Shown: positions 55,911 through 64,000 of the stretch, piece by piece
How the letters are laid out: each line of letters opens with the position of its first letter
Position numbering within the stretch: position 1 is the stretch's first letter
NCBI GenBank assembly: GCA_023411115.1
Contig: JAEYPF010000001.1
Span: 62,001 to 126,000, forward strand
DNA: 64,000 nt
DNA from: Methanobacteriota archaeon
Lineage (GTDB): Archaea > Methanobacteriota > Methanobacteria > Methanobacteriales > Methanobacteriaceae
Direction of reading: 5' to 3'
Notes under the pieces: generated by a model
What the model was told of the DNA's origin: nothing
Seen by the model: only the letters and a program-made list of their open reading frames with translations
The model's database searches: none
Program-made: the position numbers and the translations under genes

Positions 55911-56515
55911 TAATTTAAATCGGGTATTACTGCCCCTTTTCTTACTATTTTTGGTGGAGAAACTGTCATATCAATAACAGTTGAGTGAATTCCATGTTTA
56001 CATGTTCCTGCATCAAGGATCAGATCAATATTATAATCGAGTTGTTTTAAAATACCATCTACAGTCTCTGGAATTTGTTTGCCGGATATGTTAGCGCTTG
56101 TAGTTGTTATTGGGAATTCTTTTGAAAGCTCCATGCAAATCTTATTATCTGGAATTCTTATTCCAATTTTTTCTTCACCAGCAGTTAAAATTGAAGGAAC
56201 TGTTTCTTTTTTCTTTAAAATTATTGTAAATGGGCCAGGTAAGATATTTTCAACTATATCTTCAACATTTTTGTCCATAAATGCTATTTTATGTATATCT
56301 TCAATTTTAGAAACGCATGCAGATATGGGCTTGGTTGGAAATCTTTTTTTAATAGAATATACTTTTTTAACAGCCCCTATATCAAATATATTTGCTCCAA
56401 TGCCGTAAACAGTATCTGTGGGATAAATAATAGTATTGCCCTTTTCTAAAATATCAACTGCGGCATTAATTGCATTTTCTTCTGGATTATTTGGATTTAT
56501 TTTAAGTATTTTCAT
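55904..56515 (-). CDS. Threonylcarbamoyl-AMP synthase (Sua5/YciO/YrdC family)
   Basis: 203 residues of the YrdC domain alone, without the extra C-terminal Sua5 domain. Signatures: TIIYPTDTVYGIGANIFD, KKRFPTKPISACVS, GPFTIILKK and TTTSANISGKQ. It makes threonylcarbamoyl-AMP for the t6A modification of tRNA with Kae1 and Bud32. YciO-type paralogues are hard to exclude from sequence alone. Confidence 0.9.
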   Translation of the reverse strand: MKILKINPNNPEENAINAAVDILEKGNTIIYPTDTVYGIGANIFDIGAVKKVYSIKKRFPTKPISACVSKIEDIHKIAFMDKNVEDIVENILPGPFTIILKKKETVPSILTAGEEKIGIRIPDNKICMELSKEFPITTTSANISGKQIPETVDGILKQLDYNIDLILDAGTCKHGIHSTVIDMTVSPPKIVRKGAVIPDLNYY

Positions 56516-56692
56516 TTAATCATCCATATGGCACGATTTGAATAGTTCAATTGATATTGTCCAATGTGAAACACATCTAATTAATATTTTTAAATATCTT
56601 TGATATCTTTTTAGTATGATTTAAAGAATTCATGTATTATTTACTATTTTCATCCAAACTTTTATCTGTTTGAATTTAATTAATTAACCAGT

Positions 56693-57262
56693 ATGCTTAA
56701 TAGATTACGACCTCAGCTTAAATTATTCATAGACCCCATTGCAAAACGGATCAATATAAATCCAAATGTTTTAACTATAATTGGACTCCTAGTAAGTATT
56801 TTATCTGCATATATGTTTGCACGAGGCGATTTATTGTTAGGAGGGATTTTCATACTTCTAAGTGGGTTTGTAGACGTGATAGATGGGGCAGTTGCAAGAA
56901 ACCATTCTACTACGACACCATTTGGGGGAATTTTAGATTCTACTGCTGATAGATTTGCGGACGCTTTCATTTTAATTGGTATAATATATGGTGGCTCTGT
57001 AAACTGGTTCTTTGGAATACTGGCATTACATGCATCCTTAAGTGTAAGTTATGTAAGGGCGCGCGTGGAAGCAGAAGGAATAAGCGGTAGTGTGGGAATA
57101 GCCGAAAGAGCAGAACGTCTTGTTATTTTGGTAATTGGGGCGTTTTTAAGCGTGATACTTGGTTCAAATTATTTTTTAGAACTTGCGGTGATTTTAATAA
57201 TGATACTGGGATATTTCACAGTTTTACAAAGAGTATATCATGCATGGAAACAGTTAAAATAA
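56693..57262 (+). CDS. CDP-alcohol phosphatidyltransferase, probable archaetidylinositol phosphate synthase
   Basis: 189 residues and about five membrane helices. The full CDP-alcohol motif, D-G-x2-A-R-x8-G-x3-D-x3-D, is visible in DVIDGAVARNHSTTTPFGG followed by DSTADRFAD. In methanogens this size class joins CDP-archaeol and inositol phosphate to make membrane lipid head groups. The assignment as inositol-specific is by family resemblance. A DUF357 gene follows. Confidence 0.87.
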   Translation: MLNRLRPQLKLFIDPIAKRININPNVLTIIGLLVSILSAYMFARGDLLLGGIFILLSGFVDVIDGAVARNHSTTTPFGGILDSTADRFADAFILIGIIYGGSVNWFFGILALHASLSVSYVRARVEAEGISGSVGIAERAERLVILVIGAFLSVILGSNYFLELAVILIMILGYFTVLQRVYHAWKQLK

Positions 57263-57291
57263 GATAAATGAAGTAATATGGGATAGATATT

Positions 57292-57537
57292 ATGAACGGT
57301 GAAAAAAGCACCATCCAACGTATTAAAAAAGATATTGAATTATTTTCAAAAAATATAAAAGAAATAGAATCAATAAAATTAGATGATAGTGAAAATGAGA
57401 TAATTGAAAGGGCCAGAAGCTACTTTGAAGACACAAAATATTATCTAGAGAAACAGGATTACATAACTTCATTTGGATGTATAACATACGCACATGGATT
57501 ACTGGATGCAATTCGACTTCTTCATGATCTGATATAA
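57292..57537 (+). CDS. DUF357 protein
   Basis: 81 residues, helical and acidic, ending SFGCITYAHGLLDAIRLLHDL, which is the conserved DUF357 tail. It is a common small archaeal protein of unknown function, possibly part of an operon with the lipid synthase and the PhoU-like gene. Confidence 0.85.
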   Translation: MNGEKSTIQRIKKDIELFSKNIKEIESIKLDDSENEIIERARSYFEDTKYYLEKQDYITSFGCITYAHGLLDAIRLLHDLI

Positions 57538-57579
57538 TATCTAATTAAATCTAATTAATTAAACCATAAAGGGGTAAAA

Positions 57580-58236
57580 ATGAAGAGATTTTTTGCTAAA
57601 GAAAGTAATGTTGAAAAACTTTCCAAATTGCATGTTGAGCTAGTTTATGACTGTGCTTATAAGCTTAAGGATGTCATGAAGCATTTTTATGAGCATGATT
57701 TTGACTCCATGGATGATGAAGTCAGGGAAATAACCCAAATTGAGCACGAAGCAGATGAAATTAGGAGAAAAATGGAAATTGAGTTTTTCCACGGCGCATT
57801 TTTACCTTTTGACAGGGAAGACAGGATCGTCCTTGCAGAACAGGTAGATACGGTCGCCGATGCTGTTGAATCAACAGCATATGCAATATCTCTTGGAAAA
57901 ATAACATTTCCAAAGTCATTTAAAGATGATTTTATGGAACTGGTTGATGCATCCTGCGAAGCGGTGTCCTTACTTAAAGATTGTGTAGAGTTACTTGATA
58001 CTGATTTAGGAGAAGCACTTTCTAAAGCACATGCCATAGAAGAAAAAGAAGATGATGGGGACAAAGTAGAAAGGCGAATAATCCGTGGACTTTATGATGC
58101 CTATAGAAATGATGAAATCAGTATTTTAAAATTCATAGAACTTAAAAACATCACAGAAAAAATAGGTAACATCGCTGATCGTTCAGAAGATGCGTCTGAT
58201 CGGATACCAATTATGGTGGCAAAAAGAAAGGGATAA
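57580..58236 (+). CDS. DUF47/TIGR00153 PhoU-like protein
   Basis: 218 residues, almost wholly alpha-helical with many acidic residues. EHEADEIRRKMEIEFFHGAFLPFDREDR and EQVDTVADAVESTA are the metal-binding three-helix signatures of the PhoU/DUF47 family. Members usually regulate a Pit-type phosphate transporter, but none is adjacent. SD AGGGG precedes ATG 57580. Confidence 0.92.
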   Translation: MKRFFAKESNVEKLSKLHVELVYDCAYKLKDVMKHFYEHDFDSMDDEVREITQIEHEADEIRRKMEIEFFHGAFLPFDREDRIVLAEQVDTVADAVESTAYAISLGKITFPKSFKDDFMELVDASCEAVSLLKDCVELLDTDLGEALSKAHAIEEKEDDGDKVERRIIRGLYDAYRNDEISILKFIELKNITEKIGNIADRSEDASDRIPIMVAKRKG

Positions 58237-58257
58237 ATATTTCTTTTATTAATTATC

Positions 58258-58929
58258 ATGCAAATTAAGAAAAATAAGCTTCAAGAAGCGGCGTATGACC
58301 TGCGATTTCTTCTTAACCGCAATTATAGAAAAAAGGGCGCTCTTCAATTTGTTGCAAATAAATATGTATTGAACAAGCGTGAAAGGAATTATCTTGCAAG
58401 ATCTGTTTTTTCCAGTTTAAAATCAAAGGAGCGGAGGGAAAAAATAGAGGATATTTCTAAAATAAGAGGTGAATTCCTTTTAGTTGATGGATACAATGTC
58501 CTTATTACAGTTGAAAGTATATTTAGTGGAGATCATGATTCCATTATTCTATGTGATGACATGATTTTAAGAGATTTAAATGCTGTTTTTGGGAAATATA
58601 AATTTAGTGAATTTACAGAAAATGCATTAGATACTATTTTATCTTTAATAAATTTATATAATCCGTTATATGTTAATTTTTTCTTTGATGGTCCTGTGAG
58701 TTTCAGCGGCAAACTGGCAGGTCTTACAAAGAAGATAATGGATGAATATGAACTTAGGGGAAACGTTAATCTTTCAAAAAACGTGGATGCTGAAATTATA
58801 AGATTGTCTAAGATTAAAAAGGGCATTGTTGCAACAAGTGACAGTGTAATAATAGATAAAGTGGATAGAATTGTGGACATACCCTGCAATATTTGCAGAA
58901 TGCAGAAAAAAGATATGTATCATTTTTAA
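58258..58929 (+). CDS. DUF434 family protein
   Basis: 223 residues. The N-terminal DUF434 region (LQEAAYDLRFLLNRNYRKKGA and ANKYVLNKRERNYLARSVF) is followed by a domain with LLVDGYNVLITVES and VNFFFDGP. Those acidic strands resemble a PIN/NYN nuclease fold. A closing CNICRMQKKD may bind a metal. Function is unknown; a role in RNA metabolism is inferred only from the fold hints. Confidence 0.82.
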   Translation: MQIKKNKLQEAAYDLRFLLNRNYRKKGALQFVANKYVLNKRERNYLARSVFSSLKSKERREKIEDISKIRGEFLLVDGYNVLITVESIFSGDHDSIILCDDMILRDLNAVFGKYKFSEFTENALDTILSLINLYNPLYVNFFFDGPVSFSGKLAGLTKKIMDEYELRGNVNLSKNVDAEIIRLSKIKKGIVATSDSVIIDKVDRIVDIPCNICRMQKKDMYHF

Positions 58930-59233
58930 CTATGAATCATTGAAAAAATGGACTTGTTTAATTAAAAATTACAATAAATTACTTTTTGTTGAGGGATTTA
59001 TAAACGTTTAAAAATACTATATATTCATTGTGTTAAAATCTTTTAGACGATTAAAATTAAAGAAAAATAGTATATAATAAAAAAGTAGATATAATTATTA
59101 ATAGTTAAGGCATAATTTGATAGAATTTGTAATTTCAAAAAATCTCGGAAACTGAATTGAAATTTCTTGGTTCATTTCTGAACTTGTCTAAAATCTATTG
59201 TGCTTAGCTATAATATAAAAACAAGGTGTTATT
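58930..59233. other. 304-bp gap with small inverted repeats
   Basis: No gene seen. AATTTCA/TGAAATT (59131-59137, 59158-59164) and GTTCA/TGAAC (59170-59174, 59179-59183) are short hairpins resembling the dispersed family. GATTTATAAACG near 58993-59004 may be a TATA box. Confidence 0.5.
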
Positions 59234-59578
59234 ATGGAACCCAGTGATGAATTGTATGCTGAAAAAGTAGGAGAGGAGCTTAAGTCAAGAATGGAATGGT
59301 TTAAAGAAGCTCTTAAGGATGATGCGAAGCGGGAAGAATTGCATGAAAGTATTCAAGGATCTGAAATACTCATAAGACTTGAAATATTTCTTCCATCAGA
59401 TAACCCGGAAAATTTTGTAGATGGGCTCTATTTGTACATAGATAACAGTGGACAAATTGTAGATGCTGATTATTACTTTAGAAATACCTGTGATGGGGCA
59501 ATAACAAGACTTGGAGAAGAAGATCTACAGATAGTTAAAGATCTTTTCCAGGATGCATTTTCGCTAGAAATAGAATAA
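59234..59578 (+). CDS. Hypothetical acidic protein
   Basis: 114 residues I do not recognise. The first 45 residues form charged helices (EKVGEELKSRMEWFKEALK). A beta-rich segment follows (LIRLEIFLPS, GLYLYIDNSGQIVDADYYF) and then a helical end. SD AAGGTG supports ATG 59234. It is isolated between two repeat-rich gaps. Confidence 0.7.
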   Translation: MEPSDELYAEKVGEELKSRMEWFKEALKDDAKREELHESIQGSEILIRLEIFLPSDNPENFVDGLYLYIDNSGQIVDADYYFRNTCDGAITRLGEEDLQIVKDLFQDAFSLEIE

Positions 59579-59613
59579 AAAAATATGGTTTTATTTTTTT
59601 AGAGCATTCAAAT

Positions 59614-59695
59614 ACTGTCAAAAACTTCGTTTTTGCATGCCCAACATGAAATATTTGACGGGACAAAAATCAAAGATTTTGAGGATTTTGACAGT
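59614..59695. repeat. Nested hairpin element
   Basis: The outer 10-bp pair ACTGTCAAAA/TTTTGACAGT (59614-59623, 59686-59695) competes with inner CAAAAAC-TTC-GTTTTTG (59619-59635) and AAAATC-AAA-GATTTT (59666-59680). The alternatives are mutually exclusive in part. Confidence 0.82.
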
Positions 59696-59872
59696 TTATT
59701 AAACACTATTTTGAATAGATTGAAGTTTATAACCTATTACATAAATTAAATGATAGTTTTATAAAAATATTAAATTAAAACTATTTTTTTTATTTTAAGA
59801 GAAAAATTACAGGTTATTAATGCAGATTTTAGGGGTTAAAAGGAAATATGTTTCTTGAACAGTAAAATCTCG

Positions 59873-59977
59873 AAAAATTCTTTGAATTTTTTGTGGTATA
59901 GAAATGCTGCGTATTTCTCTAATCATAGATTTCGCATACGCCAAAAATTCAAAATTCTAGGAATTTTTGAGCGAAAT
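59873..59977. repeat. Small-hairpin array with alternative pairings
   Basis: AAAAATTC-TTT-GAATTTTT (59873-59891), AGAAATGC-TGC-GTATTTCT (59900-59918, one G-T pair) and AAAATTC-TAG-GAATTTT (59951-59967). The last competes with CAAAAATTC/GAATTTTTG (59942-59950, 59961-59969). An outer ATTTCGC/GCGAAAT pair (59929-59935, 59971-59977) closes the third. Confidence 0.82.
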
Positions 59978-60281
59978 AAATCTAAAACTATATAAAAAAC
60001 TAAATTTAAATGTTAAAATGTTGTAAAAAAGCTTGTCTTACTTATGTGAGTATTTTATGTAATTGGATAAATAAAGTAATATAGAAAAATAAACATAATA
60101 TTTAATGTATTAATATTATTTGAAGATGTAGAATTTAAAAATAATGTGAACAAGCCTTAAAAACAGAAGGCACGATAAAAATATACAAAGGAACAATTCA
60201 AAAGTGGATCAAAAATTATATTTCACTCCTTTAAATAATATATAGATTGATGAGATATTTAAAATAAATTGGAGGACAACC
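59978..60281. other. AT-rich gap before the NYN gene
   Basis: No gene or strong structure seen. TTAAATAATATATAG (60231-60245) is a likely TATA box, followed by SD GGAGG before ATG 60282. Confidence 0.5.
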
Positions 60282-60806
60282 ATGCGTAGTTTTGAAAAAC
60301 TGACTTCCTTAAAGGATTACATTCCTCTAAAGAGAAGGGAAGCAGGAGGAAAGAATATAGGTCTTCTTGTTGATGGACCTAACATGTTAAGGAAAGAATT
60401 CAGCCTTAATCTCGATATTGTAAGGAAAATCGTAGCTGAATATGGCGATATGAGAGTTGGTAAGGTTCTTTTAAACCAGTATGCTTCAGATAAGCTTATA
60501 GAAGCTATTGTAAATCAAGGATTTACTCCTGTTGTTGTTGCGGGTGATACTGATGTTTATATGGCAGTTGAAGCCATGGAATTAATTTATAATCCTAATA
60601 TTGATGTTATTGCTCTTATGACTCGTGATGCTGATTTTTTACCAATTATAAATAAGGCAAAGGAAAATGGAAAGGAAACAATTGTAATTGGAGTAGAACC
60701 GGGGTTCAGCGCTGCGTTACAGAACTCTGCTGATCATGCTATTGTTTTAAAATCTGAAAGCAAAGGAAAACCCAATCAGGATGTAAGGGAAGAAAATGCT
60801 TATTAG
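60282..60806 (+). CDS. NYN-domain protein, TIGR00288 family
   Basis: 174 residues of the PIN-like NYN fold. Acidic catalytic positions are in GLLVDGPNMLRKE, AGDTDVYMAVEAM and MTRDADFLPIINKAKE. These proteins are predicted RNases. It overlaps the following PLP-enzyme gene by 11 nt, a pairing that suggests shared translation. SD GGAGG supports ATG 60282. Confidence 0.9.
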   Translation: MRSFEKLTSLKDYIPLKRREAGGKNIGLLVDGPNMLRKEFSLNLDIVRKIVAEYGDMRVGKVLLNQYASDKLIEAIVNQGFTPVVVAGDTDVYMAVEAMELIYNPNIDVIALMTRDADFLPIINKAKENGKETIVIGVEPGFSAALQNSADHAIVLKSESKGKPNQDVREENAY

Positions 60807-61965
60807 CTCTCCTGTTGACGAAGTAAAAAAGAGGGAAAACTCACTTAAAATTATAGATACTATTTTAAAGCGAGATGGAAGAAATGCTCTTTACGATTTA
60901 ACTGGTCTTGCTGGAGGATTTAAATTAAGCAAGGAAGATATAGATCTTCTTGAAACTTATGCAGGTCCTGCTATATTTGAAAATGAATTACAGAATGTTG
61001 GTAAAGAACATCTCGGCGGCGAAAAAATATTTGCTTTTAACAGAACAACATCCGGAATTCTTGCAACTATTTTAGCCATTGTGAATGAAAATGAGGAAGT
61101 TATTCATTATTTACCTGAATTCCCTTCCCATCCATCAATTCCTCGAAGTACTGCTCTTGTAGGTGCTTCTTACAGAGAATTCGATAATATTGATGAATTT
61201 AAGGTTGGAGATAATACATCTCTGGTTATTATTACTGGATCTACAATGGATCATGATATAATAGAAAAAGATGAATTTTTAAAGATAATTGAAATTTCAA
61301 AGGCAAAAGATATCCCCGTATTTGTGGATGACGCTTCTGGAGCAAGATTAAGAACTGTGCTGTATAATCAGCCAAAAGCTATGGCTATGGGTGCTGATCT
61401 GGTTATAACCAGTACTGATAAATTAATGGATGGTCCAAGAGCCGGACTTATGTCTGGAAAAAGAGAACTTGTGGATTTGATAAAATCAAAAGCCCATCAA
61501 TTTGGTCTTGAAGCTCAAGCCTCTACAATTGTGGGAATAATAAGGGCAATTGAAAATTTCAGCGGAGAAAGGATGCTTAATGCCTTTGAAAAAAAGCATG
61601 TGGTTTATGAAGCCATAAAAAAAGGTATCAATAATATTAAAGAAACTCCAACCGGCATAATGCTTTCAGCTGATGATTTAATGGACGAATTAAAGCAAAA
61701 AGGTATTGAAACAGAATTTACCCCATCGGATATTGCATGTGTTTTTGCAGCACTTCTCCTCCGAAATTATAATATAGTTACAATTCCTGCAGTTGGAATG
61801 CCTGGAGCTTCTCCAACCATAAGAATAGACCTTGCATCCGCTGATGCTGAACGTATTGATATTGATTATATTGTTAAGGCATTTATTGAGACTTTTTCAC
61901 ATCTTGGTGAGATTGCAAACTATAAAAAGGCTTGTGAATTGATCTTATATGAATATGAATCTTAA
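60796..61965 (+). CDS. PLP-dependent enzyme, MJ0158/TIGR03576 family
   Basis: 389 residues of PLP fold type I. The likely Schiff-base Lys is in STDKLMDGPRAGLMSG. FVDDASGARLR and GMPGASPTIRIDLAS are conserved. The family was once annotated as SelA because of similarity to selenocysteine synthase, but the M. jannaschii member is not thought to make Sec-tRNA. The substrate is unknown. It is coupled to the NYN nuclease gene by an 11-nt overlap. Confidence 0.88.
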   Translation: MLISSPVDEVKKRENSLKIIDTILKRDGRNALYDLTGLAGGFKLSKEDIDLLETYAGPAIFENELQNVGKEHLGGEKIFAFNRTTSGILATILAIVNENEEVIHYLPEFPSHPSIPRSTALVGASYREFDNIDEFKVGDNTSLVIITGSTMDHDIIEKDEFLKIIEISKAKDIPVFVDDASGARLRTVLYNQPKAMAMGADLVITSTDKLMDGPRAGLMSGKRELVDLIKSKAHQFGLEAQASTIVGIIRAIENFSGERMLNAFEKKHVVYEAIKKGINNIKETPTGIMLSADDLMDELKQKGIETEFTPSDIACVFAALLLRNYNIVTIPAVGMPGASPTIRIDLASADAERIDIDYIVKAFIETFSHLGEIANYKKACELILYEYES

Positions 61966-62044
61966 GCGTGCCTGAATTAGTAGATAATTCTATTTTATTT
62001 TTATTCATTGTCATATTAAATTGAAGTGACTTTGGTTGGTAAAC

Positions 62045-63061
62045 ATGATTGAGATAGATGGATCATACGGAGAAGGTGGAGGGGCTCTTTTGCGTATTTC
62101 AACTGCATTATCAGCTTTAGCATCAAATTCTATCCATATAACCAATATTCGTGCGAACCGGCCAAAAACTGGTCTAATGCCCCAGCACTTAAATGCCATA
62201 AAAGCTGTTGCACATTTATCTGGTGCACATGTTGATGGGCTTGAAATGGGCTCAGAAGAAATATTTTTCCACCCTGGAGAAATAGAAGGCGGAAATTATA
62301 ACATCGATGTTAAAACTGCGGGAAGTGTTACACTGGTTCTTCAAGCGTTTATGATTCCTGCATGTTTTGCTGAATCCCCAGTGAATATTACAATAAGGGG
62401 AGGTACAGATGTGAGATGGTCGCCACCTGTAAATTATCTTCAATATGTTACTTTACCAGTTTTAAAATCAATGGGATACGATGCAAATTTAGATATAATC
62501 TGCAGGGGTCATTATCCTCGTGGTGGAGGCATTGTTAAGGTCAAAATAAATCCTGTAGAGAAATTAAATCCAGTTCATCTGGAAAATTTGAAGGTGAGTA
62601 ATATAAGGGGCATATCTCACGCTGTAAAATTGCCTGAACACGTTGCAGTAAGACAAGCTGAAAGTGCACAAAAAATGCTTGAAGCAAATGGATGGGATGC
62701 CGAGATTGAAATTGAACACTCTGATGATGCATTAGGGTCAGGCTCGGGGATTGTTCTTTGGACTGAAGGAAATACTAGAGTAGGTGGAAGTGCCGTTGGT
62801 GAAAGAGGACTAAGGGCAGAAAAAGTTGGTGAAAAAGCGGCTGAAGAGCTTTTATATCATATATCCAGGGAGGCAGCTGTGGATAAGTATATTGGAGATC
62901 AAATAATTCCTTATATGGCAATTGCGGGTAAATCGAAGGTAAAAACTGCAGAATTGACTTCACATGCAGCTACAAATATTTTTATAACCGAAAAAATATT
63001 GGGCAAAAAATTTGATGTAGATGGTGAAATCGGAGAAATTGCAACTATCTTGATTAATTAA
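62045..63061 (+). CDS. rtcA: RNA 3'-terminal phosphate cyclase
   Basis: About 338 residues. It converts RNA 3'-phosphate to a 2',3'-cyclic phosphate via an enzyme-AMP on His. IDGSYGEGGGALLRIS, RPKTGLMPQHL, RGHYPRGGG and the C-terminal His in SHAATNIFI are all present. ATG 62045 is chosen over TTG 62036, which would precede the weak SD. RtcB is not in the window. Confidence 0.95.
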   Translation: MIEIDGSYGEGGGALLRISTALSALASNSIHITNIRANRPKTGLMPQHLNAIKAVAHLSGAHVDGLEMGSEEIFFHPGEIEGGNYNIDVKTAGSVTLVLQAFMIPACFAESPVNITIRGGTDVRWSPPVNYLQYVTLPVLKSMGYDANLDIICRGHYPRGGGIVKVKINPVEKLNPVHLENLKVSNIRGISHAVKLPEHVAVRQAESAQKMLEANGWDAEIEIEHSDDALGSGSGIVLWTEGNTRVGGSAVGERGLRAEKVGEKAAEELLYHISREAAVDKYIGDQIIPYMAIAGKSKVKTAELTSHAATNIFITEKILGKKFDVDGEIGEIATILIN

Positions 63062-63248
63062 AATTGCTTTAGTTTTCAATTTTATTGCAAATTCAGTTTT
63101 TAAACGTTAAAATACTGTAAATACTTTGCTGAAGTCTAAAAGAAGTTAAATAGATCCTATGGGCTTTATCGGATAAATCATAATTTATTTATCTATAAAA
63201 AGTTAGAGTAATTAACGAAATAGAAAATGAATATAATTCGGAGGAATT

Positions 63249-64000
63249 ATATTTAAAGAAACTGACATTAAATTCAGAGAAATATTCTTGAAGTCTCCAA
63301 TTGGAATTCTATTTTATGATAAAGAAGGTAGACTTATTGCTGCAAATCAATCAGCAAGGGATATTGCAGGAATTCCAGAATCAGAAGACATCAATTTAAA
63401 TCTATTTAATGATCCTGACATTGCTTTAAAAAAGAAAAAACTGATTGATGAAGGGGCAATTAAATTCCAGTTCAAGATGGACTTTGAAAATATTCGAAAA
63501 GCAGGATATTATAATCCAACTCGATCAGGGTCTGCATATTTAGATTTTGTTATTTCTGTCACTGATTCCGGATATTTAGCTCAAATTCAAGACATTACAA
63601 AGCGTAAAAACGCTGAAAATTCCTTGAAAGAGTCAGAATTATATTATAGAACTATTTTTGAAAATACTGGAACAGCTTTCATGATTCTTGAGGAAGATAC
63701 TACGATATCTCTGGTAAATACAGAAGCCGAAAAACTCTTCGGGTACTCAAAGAGTGAAATAGAAGGAAAGAAAAAATGGGTAGAATTCGTATTCAAAAAA
63801 GAAGATCTTGAAAGAATGCAGAGATATCACAGGTTAAGAAGGGAAAAATCTGATGCAGTTCCCAGAAAATATGAGTTTCAAGGTGTTAACAAACAAGGAA
63901 ATGTTAAAAATATCATAACGACCATTTCCATGATTCCTGGAACAAAAAAAAGCATAGCATCCTTTTTAGATATTACAAAACTTAAAAAAGCAGAAGCCAA
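63249..64000 (+). CDS. PAS-domain sensor protein, N-terminal part, runs off window
   Basis: About 250 residues visible. A first PAS begins at SPIGILFYDKEGRLIAANQS and a second at YYRTIFENTGTAFMILEED; the frame ends at a LKKAEA linker. This is the usual layout of a PAS histidine kinase like those at 31-42 kb. The start is odd. SD GGAGG (63240-63244) is followed in frame only by ATT (63246) and ATA (63249), with an in-frame TAA at 63234; the first standard start is TTG 63288. A rare ATA/ATT start, TTG 63288 or a sequence error are the options. Confidence 0.75.
   Translation, partial: MFKETDIKFREIFLKSPIGILFYDKEGRLIAANQSARDIAGIPESEDINLNLFNDPDIALKKKKLIDEGAIKFQFKMDFENIRKAGYYNPTRSGSAYLDFVISVTDSGYLAQIQDITKRKNAENSLKESELYYRTIFENTGTAFMILEEDTTISLVNTEAEKLFGYSKSEIEGKKKWVEFVFKKEDLERMQRYHRLRREKSDAVPRKYEFQGVNKQGNVKNIITTISMIPGTKKSIASFLDITKLKKAEA

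Overview
The window is archaeal and most likely from a mesophilic methanogen of the order Methanobacteriales (Methanobacterium-like). It encodes archaeal ribosomal proteins, aIF2-gamma, aIF5B, RNA polymerase subunits Rpo7 and Spt4, two archaeal histones, HMG-CoA reductase, archaetidylinositol-phosphate synthase, GTP-dependent dephospho-CoA kinase, F420-dependent NADP reductase and ABCE1. Non-coding DNA is very AT-rich. Many conserved genes start with TTG or GTG behind AGGTGAT or GGAGG ribosome-binding sites. No rRNA, tRNA, CRISPR, insertion sequence or prophage gene was recognised.

Layout. 1-8 kb: shikimate enzymes AroD and AroE on the minus strand, a small S24/S26 peptidase, SucD, HMG-CoA reductase, a degenerate HepT-like gene, a VIT1/CCC1-type membrane protein and a TatD-like hydrolase. 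8-20 kb: RNA ligase partner, HisS, HisI, a PIN-ATPase-KH protein, F420:NADP reductase, hexuloisomerase, tRNA-splicing endonuclease, TrpS, a SpoIIM-like membrane protein and threonine synthase. 20-30.6 kb: a histone gene with a 30-bp-phased upstream array, then a long translation/transcription cluster (L7Ae, S28e, L24e, Ndk, aIF5B, S6e, aIF2-gamma, a PIN protein, pyrophosphatase, Rpo7, Spt4, dephospho-CoA kinase, S24e, S27ae, ArgH). 31-42.7 kb: a signalling island with a 1998-residue soluble multi-PAS/GAF/PocR kinase, a stand-alone receiver and two receiver-first histidine kinases. 43-64 kb: a KH/PP-loop ATPase, a hexapeptide acyltransferase, a second histone, ABCE1, an Nmad3-type protein, an aminotransferase, RadB, a radical-SAM pair, a Sua5-family protein, a lipid synthase group, a NYN nuclease coupled to an MJ0158-family PLP enzyme, RtcA and the start of another PAS kinase.

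Three signals stand out. (1) The PIN-domain gene after aIF2-gamma is split by a -1 shift exactly at a T TTT TTA heptamer. The heptamer is followed at once by TGA and, 7 nt downstream, by a perfect 7-bp inverted repeat. An SD-led start lies upstream, so this could be programmed frameshifting or a real or artefactual indel. (2) Five ATCATAT-type motifs lie at exactly 30-bp steps directly upstream of a histone promoter; 30 bp is the footprint of one archaeal histone dimer. (3) About fifteen intergenic loci hold short perfect hairpins (stems mostly 5-10 bp, loops mostly 3-5 nt) that share architecture but not sequence. They are often in tandem, lie in both convergent and divergent gaps, and in three places run into the 3' end of a gene.
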